From: Methylomonas sp. MK1
GTDB lineage: Bacteria; Pseudomonadota; Gammaproteobacteria; Methylococcales; Methylomonadaceae
Assembly (NCBI RefSeq): GCF_000365425.1
Contig: NZ_AQOV01000002.1
Coordinates: forward strand, 930,001-994,000
Length of the DNA: 64,000 nt
Direction of reading: 5' to 3'
This document shows, in pieces, positions 1 through 8,196 of the stretch; position 1 is the first letter of the stretch; each line of letters begins with the position of its first letter. The notes below the pieces were generated by a model, which had not been told where the DNA came from, searched no databases, and saw only the letters and a program-made list of their open reading frames with translations. The translations under genes and the position numbers were made by a program.

Positions 1-1
1 T

Positions 2-1138
2 GGGCTGGGGGCGATATTTACCGCGATGGTCAATGCTTACGAGGCGATGGATTATCTGGGGATTCCGTCGGACAACGCCCAACGCCAAATCGCCAGAGCG
101 GCCATCGATAAATTGTTGGTGGTGAAAGACGATACGGCTTATTGCCAGCCTTGCGTGTCGCCGATCTGGGATACCGGTTTGGCCGTGTTGGCTTTGCAGG
201 AAGTCGATAGTCACGAGCGCGATCCGCGCAGTCTAAAAGCCACGCAAGCGGCCTTGCGCTGGCTGGCGAGCAAGCAATTGAGCGATGAGCCGGGCGACTG
301 GCGTGTACAACGCCCGAACTTGGCAGGTGGCGGTTGGGCTTTTCAATTCGGCAATAGTTATTATCCGGATGTGGACGATACCGCCGTGGTGGCGTATGCG
401 ATGCAGCAAGCCGAGATGCCGGAATTTACCGAGAATATCCGGCGCGCCGCACACTGGATTAGCGGCATGCAATCGCGCAATGGCGGCTATGGGGCTTTCG
501 ATGCCGACAACGATCACTATTATTTAAACCAAATTCCGTTTGCCGACCATGGTGCGCTGTTAGACCCGCCAACTGCCGATGTGAGCGCGCGTTGTATCAT
601 GCTGTTGGGTAAACTGGACATGCCGCAGTATTGCCCTGTTATCGACCGCTGCGTCGCTTATTTACGTGCCGAGCAGGAGGTCGATGGTTCTTGGTTCGGG
701 CGCTGGGGCACCAATTATATTTACGGCACCTGGTCGGTATTGCTGGGATTTGCCGCAGCCGGTATTCCTGCGGGCGACGCCAGCGTGCGTCGGGCCGTGA
801 CTTGGTTGAAATCCAAGCAACGCGCCGATGGCGGCTGGGGCGAGGGCAATATCGGCTATCACGACCCCAGGATTCGCGGCGAATTCGAATGCAGTACCGC
901 ATTTCATACCGCCTTGGCCGTCATGGCTTTGCTGGCCGCGGAGGAAACAGACTGCCTGGAAGTCAGCGACGGCGTGAACTATCTGCTGAGAAATCAACAG
1001 GCCGACGGCTTCTGGCACGACGACTGTTTTAACGCGCCGGGTTTTCCGAAGTTTTTTTATCTGAAATATCACGGTTACGACAAATTCTTTCCGTTGTGGG
1101 CTCTAGCCCGTTATCGCAACGCGCGGGCAAGCGGATAA
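2..1138 (+). CDS. shc: Squalene-hopene cyclase, C-terminal part (5' end outside window)
   Basis: This enzyme cyclises squalene to hopene/hopanol, the first committed step of hopanoid synthesis, on the cytoplasmic face of the inner membrane. The frame is open from base 2, so the start lies upstream; about 378 residues remain of a usual ~650. The catalytic DxDD motif is present as DVDDTA (DVDD codons at 368-379). Several QW-type repeats follow, such as GGWGEGN and GSWFGRWG, and the C-terminus PGFPKFFYLKYHGY is typical of bacterial cyclases. A small membrane-protein gene follows after 7 bases and is probably co-transcribed. Family assignment is confident; only the missing 5' end limits it. Confidence 0.96.
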   Translation, partial: GLGAIFTAMVNAYEAMDYLGIPSDNAQRQIARAAIDKLLVVKDDTAYCQPCVSPIWDTGLAVLALQEVDSHERDPRSLKATQAALRWLASKQLSDEPGDWRVQRPNLAGGGWAFQFGNSYYPDVDDTAVVAYAMQQAEMPEFTENIRRAAHWISGMQSRNGGYGAFDADNDHYYLNQIPFADHGALLDPPTADVSARCIMLLGKLDMPQYCPVIDRCVAYLRAEQEVDGSWFGRWGTNYIYGTWSVLLGFAAAGIPAGDASVRRAVTWLKSKQRADGGWGEGNIGYHDPRIRGEFECSTAFHTALAVMALLAAEETDCLEVSDGVNYLLRNQQADGFWHDDCFNAPGFPKFFYLKYHGYDKFFPLWALARYRNARASG

Positions 1139-1145
1139 AACCATT

Positions 1146-1508
1146 ATGGCCTTTCCTCATGCAACCCGAACCAGCGCATTCGTCGCCGGCTTGTCGCTAT
1201 CGGCACCGCTGACCTTGCTTGCCATCCTTAACACCAGCGGTTTACTGGGTGTTGGCATTGCCGACCCGCAAGTTGTGGCATTTTTTGTGATCTACGCGCT
1301 GCTGACTGGGTCGGTATTCGTGCTCGATGTGCGGAGTTTTGTACCCAAACAACTGAAAACCCGGATTCCCTTGGTCTATTTTCCAACCGATCAGGCAGGT
1401 ATGGACTTTCTAATATCGGTATTCGGAAGAATACTAATTTGGGTAGCGGGTGTGGTGGCGGGCGTGGGTATGCTGGTGCCGCTCTGGTACTTCCTGCAGA
1501 AGCAATAA
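1146..1508 (+). CDS. Small membrane protein of unknown function, downstream of shc
   Basis: A 120-residue protein I do not recognise. Three hydrophobic stretches are visible: roughly residues 12-33, 40-60 and 92-115. The middle part (LKTRIPLVYFPTD) is more polar. It lies 7 bases after shc, which suggests co-transcription and perhaps a membrane or hopanoid context, but nothing in the sequence shows a function. No strong Shine-Dalgarno is visible, as the start sits almost on the shc stop, which suggests translational coupling. Nothing in it looks catalytic. Confidence 0.7.
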   Translation: MAFPHATRTSAFVAGLSLSAPLTLLAILNTSGLLGVGIADPQVVAFFVIYALLTGSVFVLDVRSFVPKQLKTRIPLVYFPTDQAGMDFLISVFGRILIWVAGVVAGVGMLVPLWYFLQKQ

Positions 1509-1577
1509 AATAAAGTTTCAAAGGTTTCGATTACTCTCGGCGACTCGAAATCCTCGCAAGTTGCCAAAAGTCTGTTC

Positions 1578-1595
1578 CCTCTCCTGATGGAGAGG
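1578..1595. repeat. CCTCTCC/GGAGAGG palindromic element
   Basis: Perfect 7-bp inverted repeat CCTCTCC-tgat-GGAGAGG between convergent genes. The same stem recurs at 45561-45579 with a different loop, so it looks like a dispersed repetitive palindrome. It may also serve as a hairpin between the two 3' ends, though no T-run follows. Confidence 0.6.
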
Positions 1596-1680
1596 AGATT
1601 TAAATCAGTAAAAGTAATCTGTTTTTATTCCCCTCGCCCCAGCCGGAGCTTGGTGTTGATACTGCACGCTGAATAGCTAA

Positions 1681-2169
1681 TTAAGGCTTTGCCGCGAGTT
1701 TGGCTTTGTCGATTTTCGTGCGGGATTTCTTGGTGGATTTAGTCTCGATCTTGACTTGCGCAGTGCCGTCTTTTTTCATATCCAGCTTGTTCGCCGCACT
1801 GCTGGAAAGGTCTATTGCTCTATCTTCCTTGGCCGCCGGGCCTCTATCGTTGATGGTCACTTCTACTTTTTTACCGTTATCCAGATTGGTCACGGTGGCT
1901 TTGGTTCCCATGGGCAAACTCGGGTGCGCGGCGGTGAGTTTTTTCTGATCGAAAGTCTCGCCGCTGGCCGTCTCCTGGCCGTGGAAGCCGGGTCCATACC
2001 ACGATGCTTCGCCGACTTCCTTATGCTTAGTTTCCTTGGGAACGCCTGCTTGATCCGGCGACTGCTGTGGAGCTTGCTCGTTGGAGCGATCCGAGCGACA
2101 ACCGGAGCTAGCCCATAAACCAATCAGTAATGCGCCTATAAATCCCGAAATTCTACGATGCGTTGCCAT
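1681..2169 (-). CDS. RlpA-like septal-ring lipoprotein (double-psi beta-barrel)
   Basis: About 162 residues. The N-terminus has a short basic stretch, a hydrophobic segment and a lipobox ending in SSGC, so this is a lipoprotein. The middle carries the RlpA signature: GEASWYGPGFHGQETASG, then FDQKKLTAAHPSLPMGT, then VTINDRGP, which form the double-psi beta-barrel of RlpA lytic transglycosylases acting on denuded glycan strands. Unlike full RlpA it is short and has no SPOR domain; a Lys/Thr-rich tail ends it. I chose the second ATG (2169) because AGGGGA lies about 8 bases before it, while the first (2175) is too close. Single gene, convergent with the shc pair. Confidence 0.85.
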   Translation of the reverse strand: MATHRRISGFIGALLIGLWASSGCRSDRSNEQAPQQSPDQAGVPKETKHKEVGEASWYGPGFHGQETASGETFDQKKLTAAHPSLPMGTKATVTNLDNGKKVEVTINDRGPAAKEDRAIDLSSSAANKLDMKKDGTAQVKIETKSTKKSRTKIDKAKLAAKP

Positions 2170-2408
2170 GCCCATTCCCCTGCTGTTTTATAGGCAAAAC
2201 ATGCGCCGAATCGACCGGCAAGTCTGTGCGCTAACGTACCTAGTTTTGCGCCCAACCTGCGGGATCGATAGTGCACAAATCGATTTGCTGACACGGCCAA
2301 GCAAATTCCGCCTATGTGTCTTTCCGTACATATTCGTGTATCAGGCAAGCGCATAATTTGAAGCTAATGAAACAGCCTGTTTTTAGACACCGGAGGAGGA
2401 AGCGGGAT

Positions 2409-2720
2409 ATGAGCGCCCATGAATTGCGAGCACAAGCGCGCCGGTCGGTGCAAACGCGCCGTTTACGCGACAGAAGGCAGACTGACTATCCGTTTGGTTC
2501 ACCGGAGTGGCTGGAAAATATCAAAAACGCTTATGTAGCTTGGCCGAAAGCCGACCGTCGCGACCATATGCGGCGCGCGGAGGACAGGCGTATGGCGGAT
2601 AGACGACACACACAGGCGTCCGAACAGCAGCGCGCGGCCCAAAAATATTCCCGAGTCGTGTTAACCAGCGAAGAAAGACAGCTAATTCAAAGCTTGTATT
2701 TGCCTGATACCCATCAGTAG
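2409..2720 (+). CDS. Arg-rich small protein (paralogue of the one near 62.7 kb)
   Basis: A 103-residue, very basic protein of unknown function. The start at 2409 is set by a strong GGAGGAGGA eight bases upstream; longer frames starting at 2316 or 2367 lack such a site. The central part reads PFGSPEWLENIKNAYVAWPK followed by repeated DRR/RR motifs (KADRRDH, AEDRRMADRR), and the end is SEERQLIQSLYLPD. The reverse-strand gene at 62687 has the same layout: PFAFNSAEWIAFVQQQYVLWPK, DRR repeats, then DEEKLMIQALFAEED. The two are therefore paralogues of one family. The pattern of a W-containing helix plus an Arg-rich segment could suit RNA or nucleic-acid contact, but that is inference. Confidence 0.8.
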   Translation: MSAHELRAQARRSVQTRRLRDRRQTDYPFGSPEWLENIKNAYVAWPKADRRDHMRRAEDRRMADRRHTQASEQQRAAQKYSRVVLTSEERQLIQSLYLPDTHQ

Positions 2721-2752
2721 GATGGTGTGCGGTTTGGCGGACTGAAGTCGAT

Positions 2753-3301
2753 TCAGGATTTGCCTATCTCCGTTATAGAGACCAGCAACACCGATGCATC
2801 ACCCAGTTCTCGGTGTTGGCAATCAAGATGGGCGGTAAACCGCGTCCCATCGTGGCGCATCATCTCTAAATCCAGAGCCAGTCTCTCGGTTGTAACCAAA
2901 TCCATCATGTTTCGGAACTGCAAAGACCAACGCTGCTGATCTTCGACGGCCACAAATGTCGAGAACCGCAGCTTGAGTGATGATCCATGCGGGATACCCA
3001 GTAATGCGGCGCCCGTCAGGTTAATTTCATCGATTTGTTCTGCAGAATCGATAACGAGATAGCCAATCGGGGCGAAGTCGTACAGATCCCGGTAGCGGTC
3101 TCGCGCTGTGGTCAAGGCGGTATCTATTCTTTGCAACTCGTCGAATTGCATTTCCAGTTCAATCTTGTGCACCAACAATTCGTGCAGCAGCATTTCCGCC
3201 GGTTTAGCCCTAAGCTGCTCGGGGAATAAGTTTGCCACCATGGCTTCGGCTGTCTTTCTCAGCGACTTACGCCGCTCGATTCCATCCCATTTTTGGTCCA
3301 T
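2753..3301 (-). CDS. PAS-domain protein
   Basis: About 182 residues. The longest frame begins at 3511, but ATG 3301 (MDQKWDGIERRK) has GGAG about eight bases upstream and begins where the typical folding sequence begins. An N-terminal helical part (residues 15-65, with LLVHKIELEMQFDELQRID likely a coiled coil) leads into one PAS domain, RDLYDFAPIGYLVID and onward, up to the C-terminus ending SITEIGKS. There is no kinase or GGDEF output domain, so it may be a stand-alone sensor or adaptor, or a fragment of a larger kinase. The ERRK start resembles other short PAS/coiled-coil proteins of methanotrophs. Single gene facing the one at 2409. Confidence 0.8.
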   Translation of the reverse strand: MDQKWDGIERRKSLRKTAEAMVANLFPEQLRAKPAEMLLHELLVHKIELEMQFDELQRIDTALTTARDRYRDLYDFAPIGYLVIDSAEQIDEINLTGAALLGIPHGSSLKLRFSTFVAVEDQQRWSLQFRNMMDLVTTERLALDLEMMRHDGTRFTAHLDCQHRELGDASVLLVSITEIGKS

Positions 3302-3683
3302 GCCTTGGTTCTCCAGGTCGAGGGGCCGACCAATTGTGTAGGTAGTCACCAAAAAAGGATGGCTGCGGTTTGCGCCGAGCTTAGTCGATTGGTATGAATG
3401 ACAACAGTGCATGACCGCTATCTGTTGCTTGGCAAAACTGTCGGGTCGAACCTGTCGATGAACCGGTCGGTTTGGCTTATGTACGCTAACGAACTGTGTT
3501 TCATCGCACAAAGGCGTCTAATTCCTTATAACGCTTTCCCAGCCCGCGACTCCGCTAATCCTACCACCCGATCCGGCCCGGGGCGCAAAAATTTCACAGG
3601 GCGAATCGCTAGCCAGCCGCAACGGCCTAGCCTGGAAAGCCGGTTAGCGATGCTATTCGATGTTTAACTCACAGGAAAAAATC

Positions 3684-4070
3684 ATGAAAACAATTACATA
3701 CCCCGGATCGTTAACGACGATCTATGGCGTAAGCCTGATCGCGGCGCTCTTTGCCGTCGGTTGCGCGAGCATTCCGGCACCGACCGAACAAATGGCGGTG
3801 TCCAAGGCGGCAGTGAACAGCGCCAATAGCGCCGGCGGCAACGAATTTGCACCGGTAGCTTTGCGAGCGGCCATGGAAAAAATGGACGCCGCCGAACGGG
3901 CGATGGCGCGCGAAGATTATCTAATGGCCAGACAGCAAGCCGAACAAGCCCAGGTTGATGCGCAACTTGCGGCCTCTACCGCTCGTGCTGCCAAGGCGCA
4001 AAAGGCTGCTAGCGAGCTGCAGGAAGGCAATCGCGTGTTACGCGAAGAACTCAATCGCGTAACCCAATAA
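3684..4070 (+). CDS. DUF4398-domain lipoprotein
   Basis: 128 residues from ATG 3684, preceded by AGGAAA. The signal peptide ends with a lipobox in LFAVGCAS, so the mature protein is lipid-anchored. The rest is Ala/Glu/Gln-rich and helical (EQMAVSKAAVNSANSAGG, then AAMEKMDAAERAMAREDY), which matches the DUF4398 fold of paired helices. It is followed after 18 bases by a second lipoprotein that has the same helical domain fused to an OmpA domain, so the two probably form an envelope complex. Function in the family is not established. Confidence 0.85.
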   Translation: MKTITYPGSLTTIYGVSLIAALFAVGCASIPAPTEQMAVSKAAVNSANSAGGNEFAPVALRAAMEKMDAAERAMAREDYLMARQQAEQAQVDAQLAASTARAAKAQKAASELQEGNRVLREELNRVTQ

Positions 4071-4088
4071 TTCACAATGGAGACCATT

Positions 4089-4973
4089 ATGCATACCTAT
4101 CGATATTTATCCCTAACCCTGCTTGCCGCTGCGGTTGCTGCCGGCTGTAGCTCGGTGCCCAATGCATCCTTGATCGATGCTCACAACAGTTATAACAACG
4201 CCCGTATCAATGCCGACGTCAGCACGCTGGCAGAGCTGGAAATGAAGCAGGCGTCGGATACCCTGAAAAAGGCCGACGACGCTTATGCAAAGGACGACGA
4301 TGATGAAAGCGTCACCCATCTGGCCTATATCGCTAACCAACAAGTGGCCATCGCGCAGGTAACCGCCAAGCGTAAAACCGCGGAAAAGGCGGTCAACAGT
4401 GCCGAAGCCAAGCGCAACGAGGTGCGTCTCGATGCCCGAACCGCGGAAGCGGATGCCGCCAAACGCCAAGCGGCGGCGAGTCAACTGACCGTGGACCGGC
4501 AAGCAACGGAATTGGTCATCGCCGGTATCAATAGCGAGCGCGACGAGGCCTTGATTGCGCAACAGGAAATCTTGATTAACCAACTGAATGCGAAGAAAAC
4601 CGCACGCGGTTTGGTGATTACCTTGGGCGACGTGTTGTTCCGCACTAATAAAGCCCAGTTACAAGCCGGCGGAATGCGCAATGTCGACAAAATAGGCGAC
4701 TTCCTAAAGGAATATCCCGACTATAAGGTATTGGTCGAAGGCTATACCGACAGCAGGGGTAGCGACGAACATAATTTGGAACTCTCCGACCGCCGCGCTT
4801 ATGCGGTGCGCACCGCTTTGGTGGACGCCGGTGTGAACAGTGACCGAGTCAGAACGCGTGGTTACGGCGAGGAATACCCGGTTGCCGGTAACGATACCGC
4901 ATCCAGCCGGCAGTTGAATCGCCGAGTGGAAATTATCATGTCGGACGAGAAGGGCAATATTGCCGCGCGTTAG
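4089..4973 (+). CDS. OmpA-family lipoprotein with N-terminal DUF4398-like helices
   Basis: 294 residues from ATG 4089, chosen because GGAG lies seven bases upstream. The signal peptide ends at the lipobox AAGCSS. Residues ~25-175 are Ala-rich helical (probably a DUF4398-like coiled coil), and residues ~180-290 are an OmpA C-terminal peptidoglycan-binding domain: GDVLFRTNKAQLQ, VEGYTDSRGSDEHNLELSDRRA, RTRGYGEEYPVA and NRRVEI. The role is to link the outer membrane to peptidoglycan. It follows the short DUF4398 lipoprotein at 3684 in what looks like a two-gene operon. Confidence 0.92.
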   Translation: MHTYRYLSLTLLAAAVAAGCSSVPNASLIDAHNSYNNARINADVSTLAELEMKQASDTLKKADDAYAKDDDDESVTHLAYIANQQVAIAQVTAKRKTAEKAVNSAEAKRNEVRLDARTAEADAAKRQAAASQLTVDRQATELVIAGINSERDEALIAQQEILINQLNAKKTARGLVITLGDVLFRTNKAQLQAGGMRNVDKIGDFLKEYPDYKVLVEGYTDSRGSDEHNLELSDRRAYAVRTALVDAGVNSDRVRTRGYGEEYPVAGNDTASSRQLNRRVEIIMSDEKGNIAAR

Positions 4974-5021
4974 TGCTATTTAGACAATTCGTCATTACCG
5001 GGTACAGCTTTATGTCACTGG

Positions 5022-5041
5022 GCTCCCGCTTTCGCGGGAGC
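5022..5041. repeat. REP-like palindrome GCTCCCGC-tttc-GCGGGAGC
   Basis: Perfect 8-bp inverted repeat, lying between two genes and followed by GACGA. The same class occurs near 5602-5677 and 38036-38051 with the shared core CGCTTTCGCGGG and a nearby GATGA or AATGACGG. This is a dispersed intergenic palindrome rather than an obvious terminator, as no T-run follows. Confidence 0.75.
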
Positions 5042-5100
5042 GACGATTTGCGAACTCACGCGATATACCCTTTACGTCCTCCAACCACGGAGCAAGGACC

Positions 5101-5514
5101 ATGAAACTAATCCAATACGCACTGATTTTGCCTTGGCTTGTCTACAGCTTTTCCGCTAGTGCGGATTCATCGCCACTGCTTACCCAAACCCAAGGCGACG
5201 TGGTTTTTGTCAGCGGCGGGATAGGCGGCGATGAACGGGATGCGCTGCAAGCGGTGCGCTCAGATTACAATCTGAGCCTGCAATTTTCCATGCAAGGCTC
5301 CGGCGAGTATCTCAGCGACGTGGCCGTCAGGATTAGCGGCGCAAATAATCAGACCGTACTGGAAACGGTCGCCGATGGCCCGATATTGTTTGCTAAACTC
5401 AAACCCGGACGGTATCGAATTAGCGCCGAACATGAAGGACAAGAGATCCGCAAAAGTGTAACGATAGACAACAAACACCGGTCGCCACTGTTGTTTACTT
5501 GGCCCAATAACTAG
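5101..5514 (+). CDS. Secreted protein of unknown function, Ig-like
   Basis: 137 residues with a clear signal peptide (MKLIQYALILPWLVYSFSASA). The mature part (TQTQGDVVFVSGGIGGDERDA, later ILFAKLKPGRYRISAEHEGQE) has the look of a carboxypeptidase-regulatory-like or DUF-type beta-sandwich, in which LKPGRYRI is typical. No catalytic residue is visible. AGCAAGGACC before the start gives a Shine-Dalgarno. It stands alone between two REP-like elements, after the OmpA lipoprotein. Function is unknown. Confidence 0.75.
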   Translation: MKLIQYALILPWLVYSFSASADSSPLLTQTQGDVVFVSGGIGGDERDALQAVRSDYNLSLQFSMQGSGEYLSDVAVRISGANNQTVLETVADGPILFAKLKPGRYRISAEHEGQEIRKSVTIDNKHRSPLLFTWPNN

Positions 5515-5601
5515 AATCGTCAGCTAAGCGTGATTCCTACAAGAGCCCGCAATACATTCAATCGCAGAGTGTGCGGCCAAGTATTAACCCGGCCTTTAAT
5601 A

Positions 5602-5677
5602 TCGTCGCTCCCGCGCAGGCGGGAGTCCATTTGCACGCTGGATTCGCTTCGCGGTCGCTTTCGCGGGAATGACGGCC
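5602..5677. repeat. Compound REP-like element
   Basis: Two palindromic parts in tandem: CTCCCGCGCAGGCGGGAG at 5608-5625, then a second arm GCTTTCGCGGGAATGACGG near 5655-5674. It holds most of the non-coding gap 5515-5850. The second part matches the core of the elements at 5022 and 38036. The remaining bases of the gap show no other feature. Confidence 0.7.
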
Positions 5678-5850
5678 ACAGGGAGCAAAAGCGCACAGCT
5701 ACTAAGCCAGCTCTAGCGTAATATTTGAACCACACGATCATCGTGGACTTTACCCGTTCCTGCTAAGATTAATTCAGTTTCGCAGCACTGCGAAGCAATC
5801 GAATCTACCAGCTGCGACATTGAAATGTCCCAAATACACGGAGGAAATCC

Positions 5851-6423
5851 ATGAAATGGCTAAATAACACCGAACGTTACGGCACGCTCTCAATGGCGCT
5901 GCACTGGATAATCGTATTGTTGTTTGTCGCGATTTACGCCAGCATCGAACTACGCGAACTGTTTCCCAAGGGCAGCGATCCGCGCGAGGCCATGAAAGCC
6001 TGGCATTTTATGCTGGGTCTAAGCCTATTGGTGTTGATTGGACCGCGCTTGCTGTTTATGTTTCAAGGGCGGTATCCGGCTATCCAACCCGAACCGCCGC
6101 GCTGGCAAAATCTGCTGGGTCGCAGCATGCATCTGACTCTGTACGCGCTGATGATAGTCATGCCCTTGTCGGGATGGTTGCTACTCAGCGCCGAAGCCAA
6201 ACCAATTCCATTTTTTGGCTTACAACTGCCGGCGCTGATCGGCGAAAGTAAGAGCTTTGCCGAATTGATAGAGGGTTTTCACGAAACCGTCGGTACATTG
6301 GGTTATTTTCTGATCGGTTTGCACAGTGCCGCCGCGCTGTATCATCACTATATGCTGCGCGACAATACCCTGCGGCGGATGTTGCCGAAGTGCGGCGATT
6401 CCACCAAGGATTTGCCGGAATAA
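5851..6423 (+). CDS. Cytochrome b561 family protein
   Basis: 190 residues, four predicted membrane helices, typical of bacterial CybB-type cytochrome b561, which carries electrons from quinol across the inner membrane using b-type haem. Residues that fit haem ligation include His in ALHWII (about residue 18), AWHFMLG, MHLTLYAL and FHETVGTLGYFLIGLHSAAALYHH. A GGAGG eight bases before the ATG fits. It is a single gene, followed by the repeat tract at 6471. Confidence 0.9.
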   Translation: MKWLNNTERYGTLSMALHWIIVLLFVAIYASIELRELFPKGSDPREAMKAWHFMLGLSLLVLIGPRLLFMFQGRYPAIQPEPPRWQNLLGRSMHLTLYALMIVMPLSGWLLLSAEAKPIPFFGLQLPALIGESKSFAELIEGFHETVGTLGYFLIGLHSAAALYHHYMLRDNTLRRMLPKCGDSTKDLPE

Positions 6424-6470
6424 CCGAGCCTGCCAAATCGAAAACGTTGTTGCCTAAACCCCGGCGTTCG

Positions 6471-6617
6471 AGCTATTTGCGGCATCGCTTTAGCTCTAAG
6501 CTCGGCGGTCCAAGTTATTTGTTTCATCGCTCAAGCTTTGAGCGTGGCTGTCTGAGTTATCTGCTCGATGGTTCTCGCGCCGAAGCTGGCCGTCGCAGCT
6601 ATTTTCGGCATCGTTAG
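6471..6617 (+). repeat. Degenerate 42-bp tandem repeat, four units, in the gap after cytochrome b561
   Basis: Units start at 6471, 6513, 6555 and 6597 (the last cut short by a stop). Read in frame they give SYLRHR, SYLFHR, SYLLDG and SYFRHR, each followed by about eight variable residues, a 14-residue period. The frame is open from inside the preceding gene but no Shine-Dalgarno marks a start. The gap 6424-6741 holds little else. It may be a decayed coding repeat or a non-coding satellite. Confidence 0.6.
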
Positions 6618-6741
6618 TGCTCAGAACCCGGATGGTCGAGAACAATGCCCGATGGTCCGGGCGCCGAACTAAACGCTTGGGGTTTAGAGCCTGACGATCC
6701 GACCTCCTGGCCCGGCAACACTTATAGAAAACGAGACCACT

Positions 6742-8088
6742 ATGCGCCTTGATAAATTTATCCTTGAAAATCTTGAAGGTATCCTGCATGAGTGGGAAGA
6801 ATTCGCCGCAAACTACCTGCCGGACGCGGACGGCATGAATAAGCGCGAATTGGGCGATCACCTCAGACAGATGCTGCTCACGATTGCCGCTGATCTGGCT
6901 CGTCCCCAGTCCGCGAAGGATCAAAGCCAAAAGGCAAAGGGTCAACAAATCTCCGATGGTTCCGTAACCGCGGCAACCACGCATGGATCGGAACGTTTAG
7001 CGGCAGGTTTCAGCCTCAATTCCACGGTCTCCGAATTTCGTGCCCTGCGTGCCAGTGTGACCAGACTCTGGATAAAGCAGGATTTCAAGCAGATTAATGC
7101 AGAAACCGACTTGGGAGATCTGATCCGCTTCAACGAAGCCATCGATCAAGCGATCACCGAGTCAGTGGTCGGTTACTCGACCGAAAAAGAATACGACTCC
7201 CGCATGTTCGAGACCATACTGGCGTGTGGTTCCGATCTAATCTTTAGCTTCGATCTTGACGGCAGGTTTGTGTATGCGAATAAACAACTGAAGGATTTAT
7301 TCGGTCTGACGATGGAGGAAATGATAGGAAAAAATTGCTACGATCTGCACGTGCCGATTGCGGCAGAGCTACAGGCACAAGTTGAGCAGGTGATTCGTTC
7401 CAAAGGGTCCGTTAGCCGGGAAGCGCCTTATACAGCCAGCTCCGGAAAACCGGTCTGGCATGACTATGTATTTACACCGGTGTTCAACAAAGACGGTGAG
7501 GTAGAGTCAGTCGTCTGTATAGGACACGACGTCACCGAACGTAGAGCCTCGGAACATAATAACTGGACTAAGGCCAACTATGATGATTTGACCGGATTGC
7601 CCAATCGCAGCTTTTTCACCCATCGGCTGGAAGAATCCGTCAAACACTCCCACCGTTTTGGTTCGCCCATTGCACTGCTGTTTATTGATTTGGATTATTT
7701 CAAGGAAATCAACGATCAATTCGGCCATGAGGCTGGCGACAGTTTGTTAAAGCAAACAGCAGAACGCATTCACGCCTGTGTTCGGGAAAGCGATACCGCT
7801 GCGCGTATCGGGGGCGATGAATTTATCGTTATCTTGAAGAACTTACAAAATCCGGAGCACGTTCAAATCGTCGCCGAAAAAATTCGGCAACGGCTGGCCG
7901 AACCCTTCGATCTTGGCAACCATACCATTCAAATCTCGGCAAGTATCGGCGTGTCGCTCTCTCCGCAGGATACGACTTATGCCACCGAGTTGGTGAATCA
8001 TGCGGATTCTGCAATGTATGCCTCGAAAAATAAGGGACGGAATCAGGTCAACTTTTTCTCACCGGATCAGACCCACCAAATGGGCTAA
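6742..8088 (+). CDS. Diguanylate cyclase with N-terminal RsbRD-like sensor and PAS domain
   Basis: 448 residues. Residues ~1-145 form a helical sensor (LENLEGILHEWEEFA, then LNSTVSEFRALRASV) resembling RsbRD/RsbR N-domains. A PAS domain spans ~155-270 (MFETILACGSDLIFSFD). GGDEF domain ~285-440: LTGLPNR, then RIGGDEF with GGDEF at residues 357-361, all catalytic residues intact. An inhibitory c-di-GMP site RESD sits five residues ahead of GGDEF, so product inhibition is expected. No membrane segment, so a cytosolic enzyme making c-di-GMP from two GTP. Single gene; other c-di-GMP genes lie near 51 and 56 kb. Confidence 0.93.
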   Translation: MRLDKFILENLEGILHEWEEFAANYLPDADGMNKRELGDHLRQMLLTIAADLARPQSAKDQSQKAKGQQISDGSVTAATTHGSERLAAGFSLNSTVSEFRALRASVTRLWIKQDFKQINAETDLGDLIRFNEAIDQAITESVVGYSTEKEYDSRMFETILACGSDLIFSFDLDGRFVYANKQLKDLFGLTMEEMIGKNCYDLHVPIAAELQAQVEQVIRSKGSVSREAPYTASSGKPVWHDYVFTPVFNKDGEVESVVCIGHDVTERRASEHNNWTKANYDDLTGLPNRSFFTHRLEESVKHSHRFGSPIALLFIDLDYFKEINDQFGHEAGDSLLKQTAERIHACVRESDTAARIGGDEFIVILKNLQNPEHVQIVAEKIRQRLAEPFDLGNHTIQISASIGVSLSPQDTTYATELVNHADSAMYASKNKGRNQVNFFSPDQTHQMG

Positions 8089-8196
8089 TGGCGGATCGCA
8101 GGGTTGCTGTCGTGTAACAGCAATTGTTAGCTAAACGTGCTACTGCAAGACCTGTCCATCTTTGTTCAGGCGCTCTTTTTATTGAAGGCTCATGGC

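Noticed and set aside
6471..6617. Possible CRISPR array in the repeat tract
   Set aside because: Units are directly adjacent with a 42-base period and no spacers of separate sequence; no cas genes nearby.
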